This document shows positions 27,368 to 38,900 of a stretch of 64,000 nucleotides of DNA, piece after piece (position 1 is the first letter of the stretch; each line of letters starts with the position of its first letter). This DNA comes from an uncultured Bacteroidales bacterium (GTDB taxonomy: Bacteria > Bacteroidota > Bacteroidia > Bacteroidales > FEN-979), in the NCBI GenBank assembly GCA_903903985.1, contig CAIVAT010000187.1, forward strand, positions 1 to 64,000. Direction: 5' to 3'. Under the pieces are notes generated by a model. It saw only the letters and a program-made list of their open reading frames with translations. It did not search any database and was not told the DNA's origin. A program made the position numbers and the translations under genes.

Positions 27368-30300
27368 TCAATCCAGCAGGCAGCGAACTGAAAATCCATT
27401 GCTCCTGCCTGAATGATAATCGGAGACCGATCCTACCGCACTGTTAAGGCCGTGCGATCTGGCCCGGGTTGCTCCCTCCTGGTCGGATGTCCAGAAAATC
27501 GCTGCAGAGAAATCCGGCGGACTGAACGACCCCACCTGGTTCTGATAGATGACCCCGCCGGGCAAACCATTGAAGTTTCCGGCACCCTGGGCTTTCAGGG
27601 AATCACCCGCGATGGATTGGCCTCCATAATAACCGAACAGAACCATCCATTCCGCATCGGTAGGCACATGCCAGCCCGGCGGGCACAATCCCTGGGCTCC
27701 AGGCGAAGGATCATGGCGCATCAGTTCATCCCATTGATAAAGTGCTCCGTACAGGGTGCAGTTTGCCTCAAGGTTATTGAGGCAGTATTTGGTATCCTCA
27801 CAATTATCAACCTGGGGATCGGAAAAATTCCGCTTGATCCCATAATCCAGGTTTTTCGAAAACCAGCACTGGGTGCCGATCAAAACTGTCGGGTAACTTT
27901 TATTGTTGTCACGGACATCGTGAATGGGATTGCCGCAATTCACCGGAGCTGAAGCGCGTGTATCGATGACCATGCTATCGGTGGCGATACAATTCCCGGC
28001 TGTCGGATAGGTGTATTTGATGGTATGACTGCCAGGCCCGGCCAGCAGAGGATCGAAAATGCCTGTAGATGAATCGACGCCTGCCCCGGAATAATATCCC
28101 CCGGGACCCAGCGGAAGTCCGCCATGAAGTTTGAATGGTTTCGCATTAGTGGCAGTGATAAGGTCGCGGGGACAATCGTAGGTGACCATCGGCCCTCCAC
28201 CGGATGAAACGATCAGCGTACTTGAAACCGGTGTTCCGGCACAGGTGATATTGGAGATCATCGTGCACGTGACTATATCGCCGACTGCAGGCTGATAGGT
28301 ATAAGTAAAATTATTGCTTCCAACATTAACGCCGTTTACCTGCCACTGATACACAGGGTTCGCCCCCCCGAATTGTGCCACGGCGGTATAGATCACGGTT
28401 ACGCCGGCGCAAACCGGTCCGGACGGATTTGCCTCAATGCTGACACTGACCGGGAAAACAGGATTGACACTCATTGCCACTTTGTTCGACGTGGCCAAAC
28501 TTCCTGTTGAACAGGTCGCATTCGACTCCAGCATGCAATACACGGAATCTCCATCTGAGGGTGGATATTTGAAAACCGGACTATTGTCTCCAACCTGGAT
28601 TCCGTTCACCTTCCATTGATAAGTTGGAACAGGGCCGCCATTGATGGGGGTAGCGGTAAACAAGACAGAATCGCCGGCGCAAACGGTTGTCGGGGTATTA
28701 GCAATGATGGAAACGCCAACAGGAATGCCCAAAACAATCATATTGACCGGTATGGATGTAACAGGATTGGAAGTGCACAGGTTCAAATCAGAGGTCATTT
28801 TGCACGTTACAGCATCATTGTTGACAGGAAAATAAGAATAGGTGGTCGTTGTGGCTCCTGCAACATCCGTTCCATTCACCTGCCATTGGTAAATGGGTGC
28901 AGGTCCGCCATAAACTGGAGTTGCGTTGTAGGTCACCAGGGTATTCACACAGACCATGTTGTCGGATGCGATGATGAGGACATCTGCCGGAAAGTATGCG
29001 GCTACGATCATCACAATGGGTTCTGAAAATGCAGAAAATCCCAAAACGCATGATTCACTAGATACAACCTTACATTGTACAATGTCATTGTTGTTTGGAA
29101 CGTAGCTGTATGTTGCATTGGTTGCTCCAAACAAATTAGTACCGTTGAGGATCCACTGATAAGAAGGAACAGCACCTCCGTTTGTGGCTGTTGCCGTATA
29201 GGTAACGGAGGTACTCAGGCAAGCGGGGTTTGAGGAACAGACAACCGACACCGCGACAGGCTGTATGGTACTGACAATCATGGTAATGGGATTGGATATC
29301 ACCGGTACGGGCTCACATTCATAGCCCGATGTTATCTGGCAGGTAACAACCTGGCCCGAGGTGGGGATATAGGTATATGTGCTTTCGGTCCCCACTTTGT
29401 ATCCATCTACCATCCACTGGTATTCAGGATCTAATCCTCCATTCACCGCTGTAGAGGTAAAGGTGACTACCTGCCCGATGCATGTTGGGTTTGCCGATGC
29501 TGAAATGGAAATACTTACGGGAAAGCCTGAACTTACATGCATCACGATCGTGTTTGAACTGACCGGGTTAACAACGATACAGGAAATACTTGATTTCAAA
29601 GTACAGGTTACCTGGTCGCCATCGGAAGGAATGTATGTATAGGCAGCATTGCTTGCTCCGGGTATAACAATTCCATTTACCATCCATTGATAATCGGGCG
29701 TTGATCCCGGATTAACCGCAGCAGATGTAAAAGTAACATGGGTATTCGAGCATACGGTATTGATCGGGGTGGAAATGGTTAGCTGGGTCGTTTGCGGGGG
29801 AAGGACGGACATGGCAATTGAATTCGAAGGTGCCGGGTTGTTGATTGAACATGGAATATCGGAGGTCAGGGTGCATTCCACAACATCGCCATTTACCGGA
29901 TTGTAGATTAATTGAGACATATTTCCACCCACGACAGCTCCGTTTACCTTCCACTGGTAAACGGGAAGGGTGCCTTCGTTCACAGGAAGCGCGGTAAAAA
30001 CTGCTGGTGTGCCTATGCAGGCTGGATTTGCCGAGCATATGATGGATACACTGACAAGCAGAACCGGGGAAAAACTCATGACATCGGCATTGGAAAGCGC
30101 CGGATTCCCGGTTGAACAATCCACATTTGAATATAGCTGGCATTGAATGACATCGCCGCTGTTTGGCACGTATGAAAAAACCGGATTATTTCCTCCGACA
30201 AAAAAACCATTGACCAGCCACTGGTAGTATGGGCTGGTTCCTCCATTAACAGGATTCGCGGTATATACCACAGTATCTCCCTGGCAAGGCGGTATCAATG

Positions 30301-33300
30301 ACCTTGAAATCGTGATGCTGACAGGTGAACTTGGTATAATATGCAGGGTAACCGAATTGGAAATGACGGTATCTTCCTCAATGCAGGCATAATTTGACAT
30401 CAATGCGCATGACACCACATCGCCATCCATTGGGGAATAAGTAAACAGGTGGTTGTTGGTGCCGGTGTTGCTCCCATTGACTTTCCATTGAAAAGCCGGT
30501 GAAGGTCCACCATTCGTTGGTGTTGCGTTGAAAGTAACCATGCCCTCGCACACCGTGTCGTTTGGTGCTGCGATATACACGCTCACAGGCAACAAGGGGC
30601 TGACTCCCATGGCAACCTTGTTGGATAAAGCCATGTTATCCAGAACACAAGTTGCATTGGAAGTAACGATACAGGAAACCGAATCCCCATTCAACGGGGT
30701 ATATGAAAACTGAGATGCATTTCCAACCTGGTCAATACCGTTTACTTTCCATAGAAATTGTGGTGCATTTCCTCCATTTTCCGCAACGGCTGTGAATGTT
30801 ACCCGGGTTCCCTGGCAAACAGGATTTGCAGAAGGGGTGATGGATGCGCTTACAGTCCTGAGTGGGCTGACGTACATGGTAATTTCAGGTGAGTAAGAAT
30901 TATTCCCGGTTCTGCAATCGGCATTTGAATTAATTCTGCATTTGATCTTATCGCCATTTGCCGGAATATAATTGATGATGGGGCCCGAACCCCATTCCGG
31001 TTTTTGGGCGCCATTCAAATACCAGCGATACAGCGGACCGGTACCCGGATTTACCGGCATGGCTGCAAGGGTAACAGATTGCCCTACACAGCAGGTATCG
31101 GTGGATGCCGTAATGCTGACGGAGACCGGTGCAAGTGGAATGATATGCATCCTGATGGCGTTGGAGGTAGCCGTTTTAGGGAGTGGGACACAAAAGAGAT
31201 TCGATGTTATCGTGCACGTTATCAGTTCATTGTCATTGGGGTAATAATCAAAATATGAAAGGATTGTGTTGCCTCCATTGTTGATCCCATTTACTTTCCA
31301 TTGAAAACGTGGTTGGGAACCGCCATTCGTGGCGGTCGCCAGGTATCTGACCTGGGTTCCGGCACAGCGAATCGTATCCCCTTCGAGGGTGATTGAAACT
31401 CCGACAGTCATCACGGCAGCCGATTCAATCATGACAACTGTATTTGATAATGCAGGGTTTCCGTTGATACAGGATTGGTTTGAGGACAGCCGGCATTGTA
31501 TGGCATCACCCGAGGCAGGGGAATAGAGAAAAGTTGAATTGGTGGCTCCGGGCCAATCAGCACCGTTTACGATCCAATGATAGGTTGGGGCGGGCCCTCC
31601 GTTCTCCGGTGCGGCTGTATAGGTCACCTGGCTTCCCTGGCAAAAGGGATTATCAGAGGGTTCAATGGCTACACTCACGGGTTGTTCGGCATTGACTACA
31701 AAGGCCACGGAATTGGAGACAGCCGGATTCAAGCTGGCACACGATGCACTCGAGGTCATGGTAACCGTGACCACATCGCCATTGTAAGGCATATACGAAT
31801 AGGTTATTCCATTTTCCCCGGGAACCAGTTGCCCATTCTTACGCCAGCGATAAATTGGCGTCGGTCCTCCATTGACCGGAGTGGCTGTAAGCGTGACCGG
31901 GATTCCCAGGCACACCGGATTGGATGAGGCTTCGAGGCTGACACTGAAAACCGGCGAACTGGATACCACCATATTGATAGGGTCTGAAATTACTTCCAGC
32001 GGGGAAGCACATACCAGGCTGGTTTTCAATTTACAGGTGATGGCGTCTGCGTTGGTTGGTATATAGATCAGTACAGAATTATTGCTTCCCTTGACAATAT
32101 TATTTACCCGCCATTCATATTCCGGTGCCACCCCCCCGTTTGCCGGTGTGGCAGTATAGCGCACGACTTTCCCCTGGCAAACAGGGTTTTCGGATGCCGA
32201 CACCTGGACTCCAAGCGGAAGGGGTGTGGAAGAAGTCATGATGATGGCGGCAGATTCCGTTGTTCCTGTGATACAGCTTGCATGGGAAGTCATGACACAG
32301 GTCACCACATCATTATTCTGGGGGGCATAGGTATAGGAAGAATTTGTGGCTCCTGGTTTATCAGCCCCGTTTACCTTCCACTGATATAATGGATTAAGGC
32401 CGCCATTTGTTATTGCAGAAGTGAAAATCACCGACGTTCCAGGGCAAAAAGGATTGGTCGCAGTGGAAATGATAATGCTGTCGGTCGCATAAGGCGTGGT
32501 TCCGATAATGATTTGGTTGGAGACAGCCGGATTCCCACTCGCGCAGGCTGCATTGGAGGTTAAATAGCAGGTTACGGCATCTCCGTTAGCGGGGATATAG
32601 GGATATGTTGGCCCGGTACTGACACCGGTGCCATTCACACCGTTGACTTTCCATTGGTAGGCAGGGGCAGTCCCGCCGTTGGTCGGGGTTGTAAAAAGCG
32701 TCACCGGATCACCCGGGCATACGGGATTGTCTGAAGCCCTGATCAAAACACTTACGGGAGTCCCATCGTTCCTGTACATAAGAATGGCATTGGATGTGGC
32801 AGGCTTTGGAGAAGCGCATGCAAGGGACGAAGTAACCTGGCACGTAATAAAATCACCGTCCAACGGGGCATATGCATGTGTTGCACCAGTTCCTGAAGGC
32901 AAGCCGTTTATCAGCCATTGATAAACCGGATTGGTTCCCCCGTTTGACGGAGTTGCCGTATATAAAACGTTTGCCCCCTGGCAAAATGGGTTTGCGGAGG
33001 CACTGATGCTGATCCCTGCGGGCAACGACAAGCCGACCACCATTACAATGGTGTTTGAGGTTACTTCGGGGCTGACAAGGCACATCATATTTGAAGTAAC
33101 AGTGCACGATATCTGATCGCCGTCCATCGGTGTAAATTGCCAGACCGGGCTGTTGGGGCCGGTATGGTTACCATTCAGCTTCCACTTGTAAATGGGAGCT
33201 GAACCGCCGTTGATTGCCGTCGCCGTGTAGGTAACCAGTGTCCCGGTACATACGGTGGTTGCTGAAGCAGAAATGGTTACCGATGGGATAACATTTGGAT

Positions 33301-35794
33301 TGACGGTTTGTATAATGGAATCAGAAGATACAGGATTGTTGATCGCGCATGAAAATGAGGAAGTGAGCATGCAATGGATCGTATCTTTATTTGCAGGAAC
33401 ATAAGTAAAGGTGGCGCTGCTGGTACCTGCATTGCTGCAATTGACCTTCCATTGGTAACCAGAGGACGCCCCACCGGTTGAAGTTGACGCAACATAGGTC
33501 ACCGGTATGCCCATGCATGAAGGATTGTTCAATGTATTGATGGTGACGCTCACCGGAAGGTTCGGATTGACAGTCATCACGATCGTATTGGAAGTGGCCG
33601 GGTTACCGGAGGCACAACTCAAACCTGAATTGACGACGCATTTAAAAGTATTTCCATTTGTCGGGGGATAGTTGAATGTTGTAAGGTTGGCACCGCTTTG
33701 CACCAGAACACCATTCACAAGCCATTCATAAAAAGGTGAAGCACCTCCATTCAGGCATGTTGCAGTAAAAGTGACCATCTGCCCCATACAGGAGGGATTA
33801 GCGCTTGCGGTGATGGAGACACTCACAGGCAGGGCTGCCGCAACATTCATCGTGATGGCATTGGAAACAGCAGAACTGTTGATCGCACAATTCAAACTCG
33901 ACAACAGGGTACAGGTAATCACCTCGCCATTGACGGGAGTGTAATTGAACGTTGCGCTGTTTGAACCGGATGGGGTCCCGTTTACCTTCCATTGATAGGC
34001 AGGAGTCGGGCCACCATTGACGGGAATTGCTGTAAAAACGACGGAACTGCCTGTACATATTGGATTTGTAGAAACAGCGATGGCAACACTTACCGGCAAA
34101 CCACTGCTGATGCTGATGGTTATCTCATTGGAGAGAACAGGGATACCCTGGCTGCACAAACTATTGGAAGTCATCCGGCAAACAATCTTGTCATTGTTGG
34201 CTGGTGCGTAAGTATATATCGCATTGGTCGCTCCCGCAACCTCAGAGCCGTTCACTTTCCATTGGAATGAAGGAGTTGTTCCTCCATTCAATGGGTTTGC
34301 ATTAAACTGTATCGGCGTTCCCTCACAGGTATAATAGGAAGAGGCAGTAATGGAAACGCTTGGGGCCATCGTACCGCTCACAATCATGGTGATCGTGTTT
34401 GAGGTCGACGGGTTCCCTGTTGCACACGATAAACTTGAAGTAAGCAAACATTTAACCTGGTCGCCGTTTGATGGCTGATAGGTGTATGCAGGATTATCGG
34501 TACCAACAGTTAAATTATTTACGATCCACTCATAATGGGGAGTTGCTCCCCCATTGCCGGAATTCGCAGTGAGTGTCACCTGGCTTCCATCGCACAATGG
34601 ATTCGCTGAGGCAGAAATGTCCACACTTACCGCAGTATGTTGCAATACCGCCATGATGATGGCATTGGAAGGTGCGGGATTCCCGGTTTTACATACCGCA
34701 TTGGAGTTCAGGATACAGGTCACTACATCGTAATTCACCGGGGAATAGGTCATGACCGGATCATTTCCACCGGTGATTGTGCCATTTATTTTCCAGGTGT
34801 AAACAGGTGCCGGGCCACCATTGACGGCTGTTGTGCTGAATGTAACCATGTTTCCTGAGCAAACCGGGTTGGAAGACGCGGCAATGGAAAGGCCCACAGG
34901 TTGATTCGGGCTGACAGTCATGATCATTGGTACTGAAATTGCCGGGTTTCCCGACGTACAGGTCATACTTGATGTAACCCTGCAGGTGATCACATCCCCG
35001 TTCACGGGGATATAGCTGTAAGTACTATTGGTTGCTGAAGGGATATCAACACCATTGCGCTTCCATTGGTATAATGGGAGGTTACCTCCGTTTGACGGGG
35101 AGGCCGTAAGTGTAACCATATCTCCCAGGCATGATGGATTGGCCGATGACGATATTGCCACTCCAACAGGAAAATTTGATGTAACCGACATGACAACCGG
35201 GGCCGAGGATGCCGGGTTCCCCGAGGGGCATGCCAGGTTGGAGATGACCTGGCAGTGCACAATATCATTGTTGATAGGCGGATAACTGAAGATGGATGCA
35301 GAAACTCCGACATCCTGCCCGTTTACGAACCAAATAAATGTCGGTGATGATCCTCCATTGACCGCAGTTGCAGTGAAGGTTACCTGGGTGCCCGCGCAAA
35401 CCGATGTGGCTGAAGGGGTAATTGAGATAGAAACCGGTAAGGATGGCTGAACCGTTACAGTTAAATCTACAGAAAAAGTGACTCCCAAACCATCAACATA
35501 ACTGACATGCACTGTTTGAGCCCCCAGGGCATTCCAGGTCACAGTTACCGAATTATCTGTTGAAGTGCCTCCGTCCGTGATTGTACCTCCTGTAACAACC
35601 CAAAAATAGTTGTTCATAAATTGTTCGGTGGTATAAACATAACCACTGGTACCAATGCAGGGAGTTATCGATCCGGAAATGGTTGGGGTTGTAAAGGGTG
35701 CATCATGATGGGTTCCATCCATACCGGCCTGTCCAAACAAAATGTAAGGAAGGAGGACGAAGAAAAACAGTATGGTTTTAAAACCTGCTTTCAT
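27368..35794 (-). CDS. Giant secreted protein: ~27 related ~80-aa Ig/PKD-like repeats plus C-terminal FISUMP-type domain
   Basis: Repeats VSVSI-xxSxNPxCxGxxVTFTA...NGG..PxYQWKVNG...VTCxLTSNxxC; C-term VLIGTQCWFSKNLDYG...GFSVRCLLD. Confidence 0.85.
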   Translation of the reverse strand: MKAGFKTILFFFVLLPYILFGQAGMDGTHHDAPFTTPTISGSITPCIGTSGYVYTTEQFMNNYFWVVTGGTITDGGTSTDNSVTVTWNALGAQTVHVSYVDGLGVTFSVDLTVTVQPSLPVSISITPSATSVCAGTQVTFTATAVNGGSSPTFIWFVNGQDVGVSASIFSYPPINNDIVHCQVISNLACPSGNPASSAPVVMSVTSNFPVGVAISSSANPSCLGDMVTLTASPSNGGNLPLYQWKRNGVDIPSATNSTYSYIPVNGDVITCRVTSSMTCTSGNPAISVPMIMTVSPNQPVGLSIAASSNPVCSGNMVTFSTTAVNGGPAPVYTWKINGTITGGNDPVMTYSPVNYDVVTCILNSNAVCKTGNPAPSNAIIMAVLQHTAVSVDISASANPLCDGSQVTLTANSGNGGATPHYEWIVNNLTVGTDNPAYTYQPSNGDQVKCLLTSSLSCATGNPSTSNTITMIVSGTMAPSVSITASSYYTCEGTPIQFNANPLNGGTTPSFQWKVNGSEVAGATNAIYTYAPANNDKIVCRMTSNSLCSQGIPVLSNEITISISSGLPVSVAIAVSTNPICTGSSVVFTAIPVNGGPTPAYQWKVNGTPSGSNSATFNYTPVNGEVITCTLLSSLNCAINSSAVSNAITMNVAAALPVSVSITASANPSCMGQMVTFTATCLNGGASPFYEWLVNGVLVQSGANLTTFNYPPTNGNTFKCVVNSGLSCASGNPATSNTIVMTVNPNLPVSVTINTLNNPSCMGIPVTYVASTSTGGASSGYQWKVNCSNAGTSSATFTYVPANKDTIHCMLTSSFSCAINNPVSSDSIIQTVNPNVIPSVTISASATTVCTGTLVTYTATAINGGSAPIYKWKLNGNHTGPNSPVWQFTPMDGDQISCTVTSNMMCLVSPEVTSNTIVMVVGLSLPAGISISASANPFCQGANVLYTATPSNGGTNPVYQWLINGLPSGTGATHAYAPLDGDFITCQVTSSLACASPKPATSNAILMYRNDGTPVSVLIRASDNPVCPGDPVTLFTTPTNGGTAPAYQWKVNGVNGTGVSTGPTYPYIPANGDAVTCYLTSNAACASGNPAVSNQIIIGTTPYATDSIIISTATNPFCPGTSVIFTSAITNGGLNPLYQWKVNGADKPGATNSSYTYAPQNNDVVTCVMTSHASCITGTTESAAIIMTSSTPLPLGVQVSASENPVCQGKVVRYTATPANGGVAPEYEWRVNNIVKGSNNSVLIYIPTNADAITCKLKTSLVCASPLEVISDPINMVVSSSPVFSVSLEASSNPVCLGIPVTLTATPVNGGPTPIYRWRKNGQLVPGENGITYSYMPYNGDVVTVTMTSSASCASLNPAVSNSVAFVVNAEQPVSVAIEPSDNPFCQGSQVTYTAAPENGGPAPTYHWIVNGADWPGATNSTFLYSPASGDAIQCRLSSNQSCINGNPALSNTVVMIESAAVMTVGVSITLEGDTIRCAGTQVRYLATATNGGSQPRFQWKVNGINNGGNTILSYFDYYPNDNELITCTITSNLFCVPLPKTATSNAIRMHIIPLAPVSVSITASTDTCCVGQSVTLAAMPVNPGTGPLYRWYLNGAQKPEWGSGPIINYIPANGDKIKCRINSNADCRTGNNSYSPEITMYVSPLRTVSASITPSANPVCQGTRVTFTAVAENGGNAPQFLWKVNGIDQVGNASQFSYTPLNGDSVSCIVTSNATCVLDNMALSNKVAMGVSPLLPVSVYIAAPNDTVCEGMVTFNATPTNGGPSPAFQWKVNGSNTGTNNHLFTYSPMDGDVVSCALMSNYACIEEDTVISNSVTLHIIPSSPVSITISRSLIPPCQGDTVVYTANPVNGGTSPYYQWLVNGFFVGGNNPVFSYVPNSGDVIQCQLYSNVDCSTGNPALSNADVMSFSPVLLVSVSIICSANPACIGTPAVFTALPVNEGTLPVYQWKVNGAVVGGNMSQLIYNPVNGDVVECTLTSDIPCSINNPAPSNSIAMSVLPPQTTQLTISTPINTVCSNTHVTFTSAAVNPGSTPDYQWMVNGIVIPGASNAAYTYIPSDGDQVTCTLKSSISCIVVNPVSSNTIVMHVSSGFPVSISISASANPTCIGQVVTFTSTAVNGGLDPEYQWMVDGYKVGTESTYTYIPTSGQVVTCQITSGYECEPVPVISNPITMIVSTIQPVAVSVVCSSNPACLSTSVTYTATATNGGAVPSYQWILNGTNLFGATNATYSYVPNNNDIVQCKVVSSESCVLGFSAFSEPIVMIVAAYFPADVLIIASDNMVCVNTLVTYNATPVYGGPAPIYQWQVNGTDVAGATTTTYSYFPVNNDAVTCKMTSDLNLCTSNPVTSIPVNMIVLGIPVGVSIIANTPTTVCAGDSVLFTATPINGGPVPTYQWKVNGIQVGDNSPVFKYPPSDGDSVYCMLESNATCSTGSLATSNKVAMSVNPVFPVSVSIEANPSGPVCAGVTVIYTAVAQFGGANPVYQWQVNGVNVGSNNFTYTYQPAVGDIVTCTMISNITCAGTPVSSTLIVSSGGGPMVTYDCPRDLITATNAKPFKLHGGLPLGPGGYYSGAGVDSSTGIFDPLLAGPGSHTIKYTYPTAGNCIATDSMVIDTRASAPVNCGNPIHDVRDNNKSYPTVLIGTQCWFSKNLDYGIKRNFSDPQVDNCEDTKYCLNNLEANCTLYGALYQWDELMRHDPSPGAQGLCPPGWHVPTDAEWMVLFGYYGGQSIAGDSLKAQGAGNFNGLPGGVIYQNQVGSFSPPDFSAAIFWTSDQEGATRARSHGLNSAVGSVSDYHSGRSNGFSVRCLLD

Positions 35795-35977
35795 GATTGA
35801 CTACAATGAACTAAATCAGATAAAATGCTTAAAATGGTTATACGTTAAATCCTTCAAAATGATACGTTTCAATAAACATTTGTCCTCTTTTCCCATAAAC
35901 CCCGTTCCCCTGACCTCATCCCCATAGAGCAAAGGGGTAAATGTCCCACCTTTGTTGGGGAGTGATTTAGGATGGAG

Positions 35978-38900
35978 TCATCGGTTATATATCAGAACTT
36001 TTTTCACTACCTGGTAATCTGCACATTTGAAAACAACATAATACAACCCCTTCGGCAATTTTGGACGAAGGTCAATGACCCGCTTGAATTTACTTTTGAC
36101 AACGATGTCAGAAATTTTAAAAAGCTGAATTCCAAGGCCATCATACACCGATATATCAAAAATGTCTTCCACAGGAAGGCTGATTGCTACGGTAAAATGT
36201 CCGTCATTGGGAATAGGGTAAACCCAGAATCCCGGTTTAAAAGTAATTGGGCCTGGAAATTTACCGTCGAAGTAAAAATGTTCCGACGGTTCCGAACTGC
36301 ACCCTTTGAGGGTCACGATATTCCAATACCACCCTGCTTCCACCGGCGATAATGTCTGGCCCACCGAATCCGTAAGAAGTGCTCCTTCAAAATACCATTG
36401 GTTTCCAATCGCGGCACTGCTGGTGAGGGTATTATAATCCCTTGCGATCACGGGTGTTTCAGGAACCGGGAACACCTCCACTTGCATCGACGGCGACATC
36501 GGACCCCTGCCACAGGCATTGTTCCCATATACGCTGATTACACCCGAGGTTGATGATGCTGCAAAATCCAAAGCAATACTCCGTTCATTCACCCCGGTGG
36601 CAATGGTCACCCCTGCCGGCAGATTCCAGGTGTAGGAAGTAGCCATATCCACGGATAAAATTGAATACGGAACCGATGTTGATCCTGCGCAAACAAAGGT
36701 TGGGCCTGAAATTGACGAAGCTTCTCCTGGGAACAGATTAACGACCGGGAATATCTGATTGGATGTGACAGCGGTTGCACTGACACATGGCAAACTTGTC
36801 GTCATCTCAACATGGATCCCATCACCCGGAAGCGGAATGCAGGAATACAGGGAATCATTCCCTCCCACCGGGATATTGTTTTTATACCACTGAAAAACAG
36901 GAACTCCCCCATTCGAAGTCAATGCAGTAAATGTAACTGAGGTTCCTTCGCATACTTCATTCTGGTCAGCCATGATCGCGGCTTCCACCACCAAAGGAAC
37001 ATCAACGGTCATGCCGATCGTGTCGGAAAATACTGAAGGAACATTCACACAGGTTAATCCTGTCTTCATTTCCACATATACGCGGTCCCCTTCTTCCGGA
37101 ATGCAGGAATAAACAGGCAGACCTGCTCCAACAGGCAATCCATTCTTATACCACTGATAAACCGGGATTCCGCCATTCACCGGTGTTGCTGTAAACACAA
37201 CCTCTTTTCCATGACATACCGGGTTCAGGTTCACATCGATACCGACATCGATCGTCAACGGTTGATTCACAGTGATGGTGATCATATCGGAATTGGCAGT
37301 TGAATTCTGAAGACAAGCCAGGTTGGAGGTAATTTTCACATAAACCTGATCGCCATTGTTTGGAACATAGGTGAAAACCGGTAAGTTTAATTCAACGGAT
37401 GATCCATTCAGGAACCATTGATAGACCGGAATTCCCCCGTTTATCGGGGTGGCGGTTAAGGTAACCGGTGAACCCTGGCATACCGGGACAGGATCATCAA
37501 CAATGGTGACACTGACCGGAAGAAGCGGGTTTACGATCATGTTGATTGCATTGGAACTGGCGGTTTGTGTGGTCACACAGGGGAGTGTCGTGATCATGGA
37601 TACATGCACGACATCTCCGTTGGCAGGCAGGTAAGTATAATCGGGTTGATTCAAACCGACAGGCAACCCATTCAGAAACCATTGATAAGTGGGAACCCCT
37701 CCATTCACCGGGGTTGCGGTGAAGGTTACCACTGTTCCGTCACAGATATTGTTTTGATCTGCAGCAACTGAAACGCTTACCGGAAGCGGGTCATCAACCA
37801 TCTGTGTCAGCGTATCCGATACGGCCGGACTTCCGACTGCACAGATAAGATTTGAATTAATTTCAACAAAGACCCGATCGCCATGGGTGGGTATGTAGCT
37901 ATAGGTCGGCTGATTACTGCCGACGGCAAGTCCATTTTTGAACCACTGATAGAACGGATTGGTTCCCCCGTTTTCAGGAACAGCAATCATGTTAACGATG
38001 GTTCCTTCGCATACCGCACCGGGGGGGCTGGGAAAGATGTCAACGGAAACCGGTCGCAACGGATACACCACCATGGCAATAAGGTTGGAGGTGACCGGGC
38101 TTCCGGTAGTGCAGGATAATCCTGAAGTTAAAATACACGATACCGAATCACCATCCTTCGGAATGCAGGTATAGGTCGGGCTGTTGTTTCCAACGGTATT
38201 CCCATCCACCATCCATTGGTATACCGGAGCCGAACCGCCATTTTCAGGAATTGCAGTAAAGGTGACAGGGGTTCCTGCGCACAGGTTATTTGCAGATGGT
38301 GAAATAGTCACATTAACCGGCATATCGAAACTGACAACCATCACTACCTGGTTTGATAACACCGGAACAGATGATGAACAGGGATTGTTGGGCGTCAGCA
38401 AACAGGTAATGATATCTCCGTTTACAGGCATGTAGGTAAAGGTTGCCTGGTTTTCGCCGACATTGTTCCCGTTCACTTTCCACTGGAAAACAGGTGTAAG
38501 ACCCACATTGGTTACCGAAGCGGTGTAAGTAACCGGATTGCCGAAACAAACCGGATTGGCGGAAGGTACAATGATAATTCCTGCCGGAATCGGCAAGGTA
38601 ACTGTCATGATGATCGCATTGGAGGTGGCCGGGTTGCCTGTGGCACATGAAAAATCAGAAGTCAGGAGACATTTGATTATATCGCCCTCTGATGGGACAA
38701 AGGTAAATACCGGATTGTTAATGCCAACATTCAATTCATTGACCATCCATTGGTAAGTTGGTGAATTCCCGCCATTTACAATGGCAGCTGAGTAGTTTAC
38801 CGGTTGTCCGTAGCACGCCGGATTGTTCGAAGCCTGAATGGTAATATTCACCGGGAATTCAGAGCTTACGGTCATGGTAATCGGGATAGATTGCGCAGTA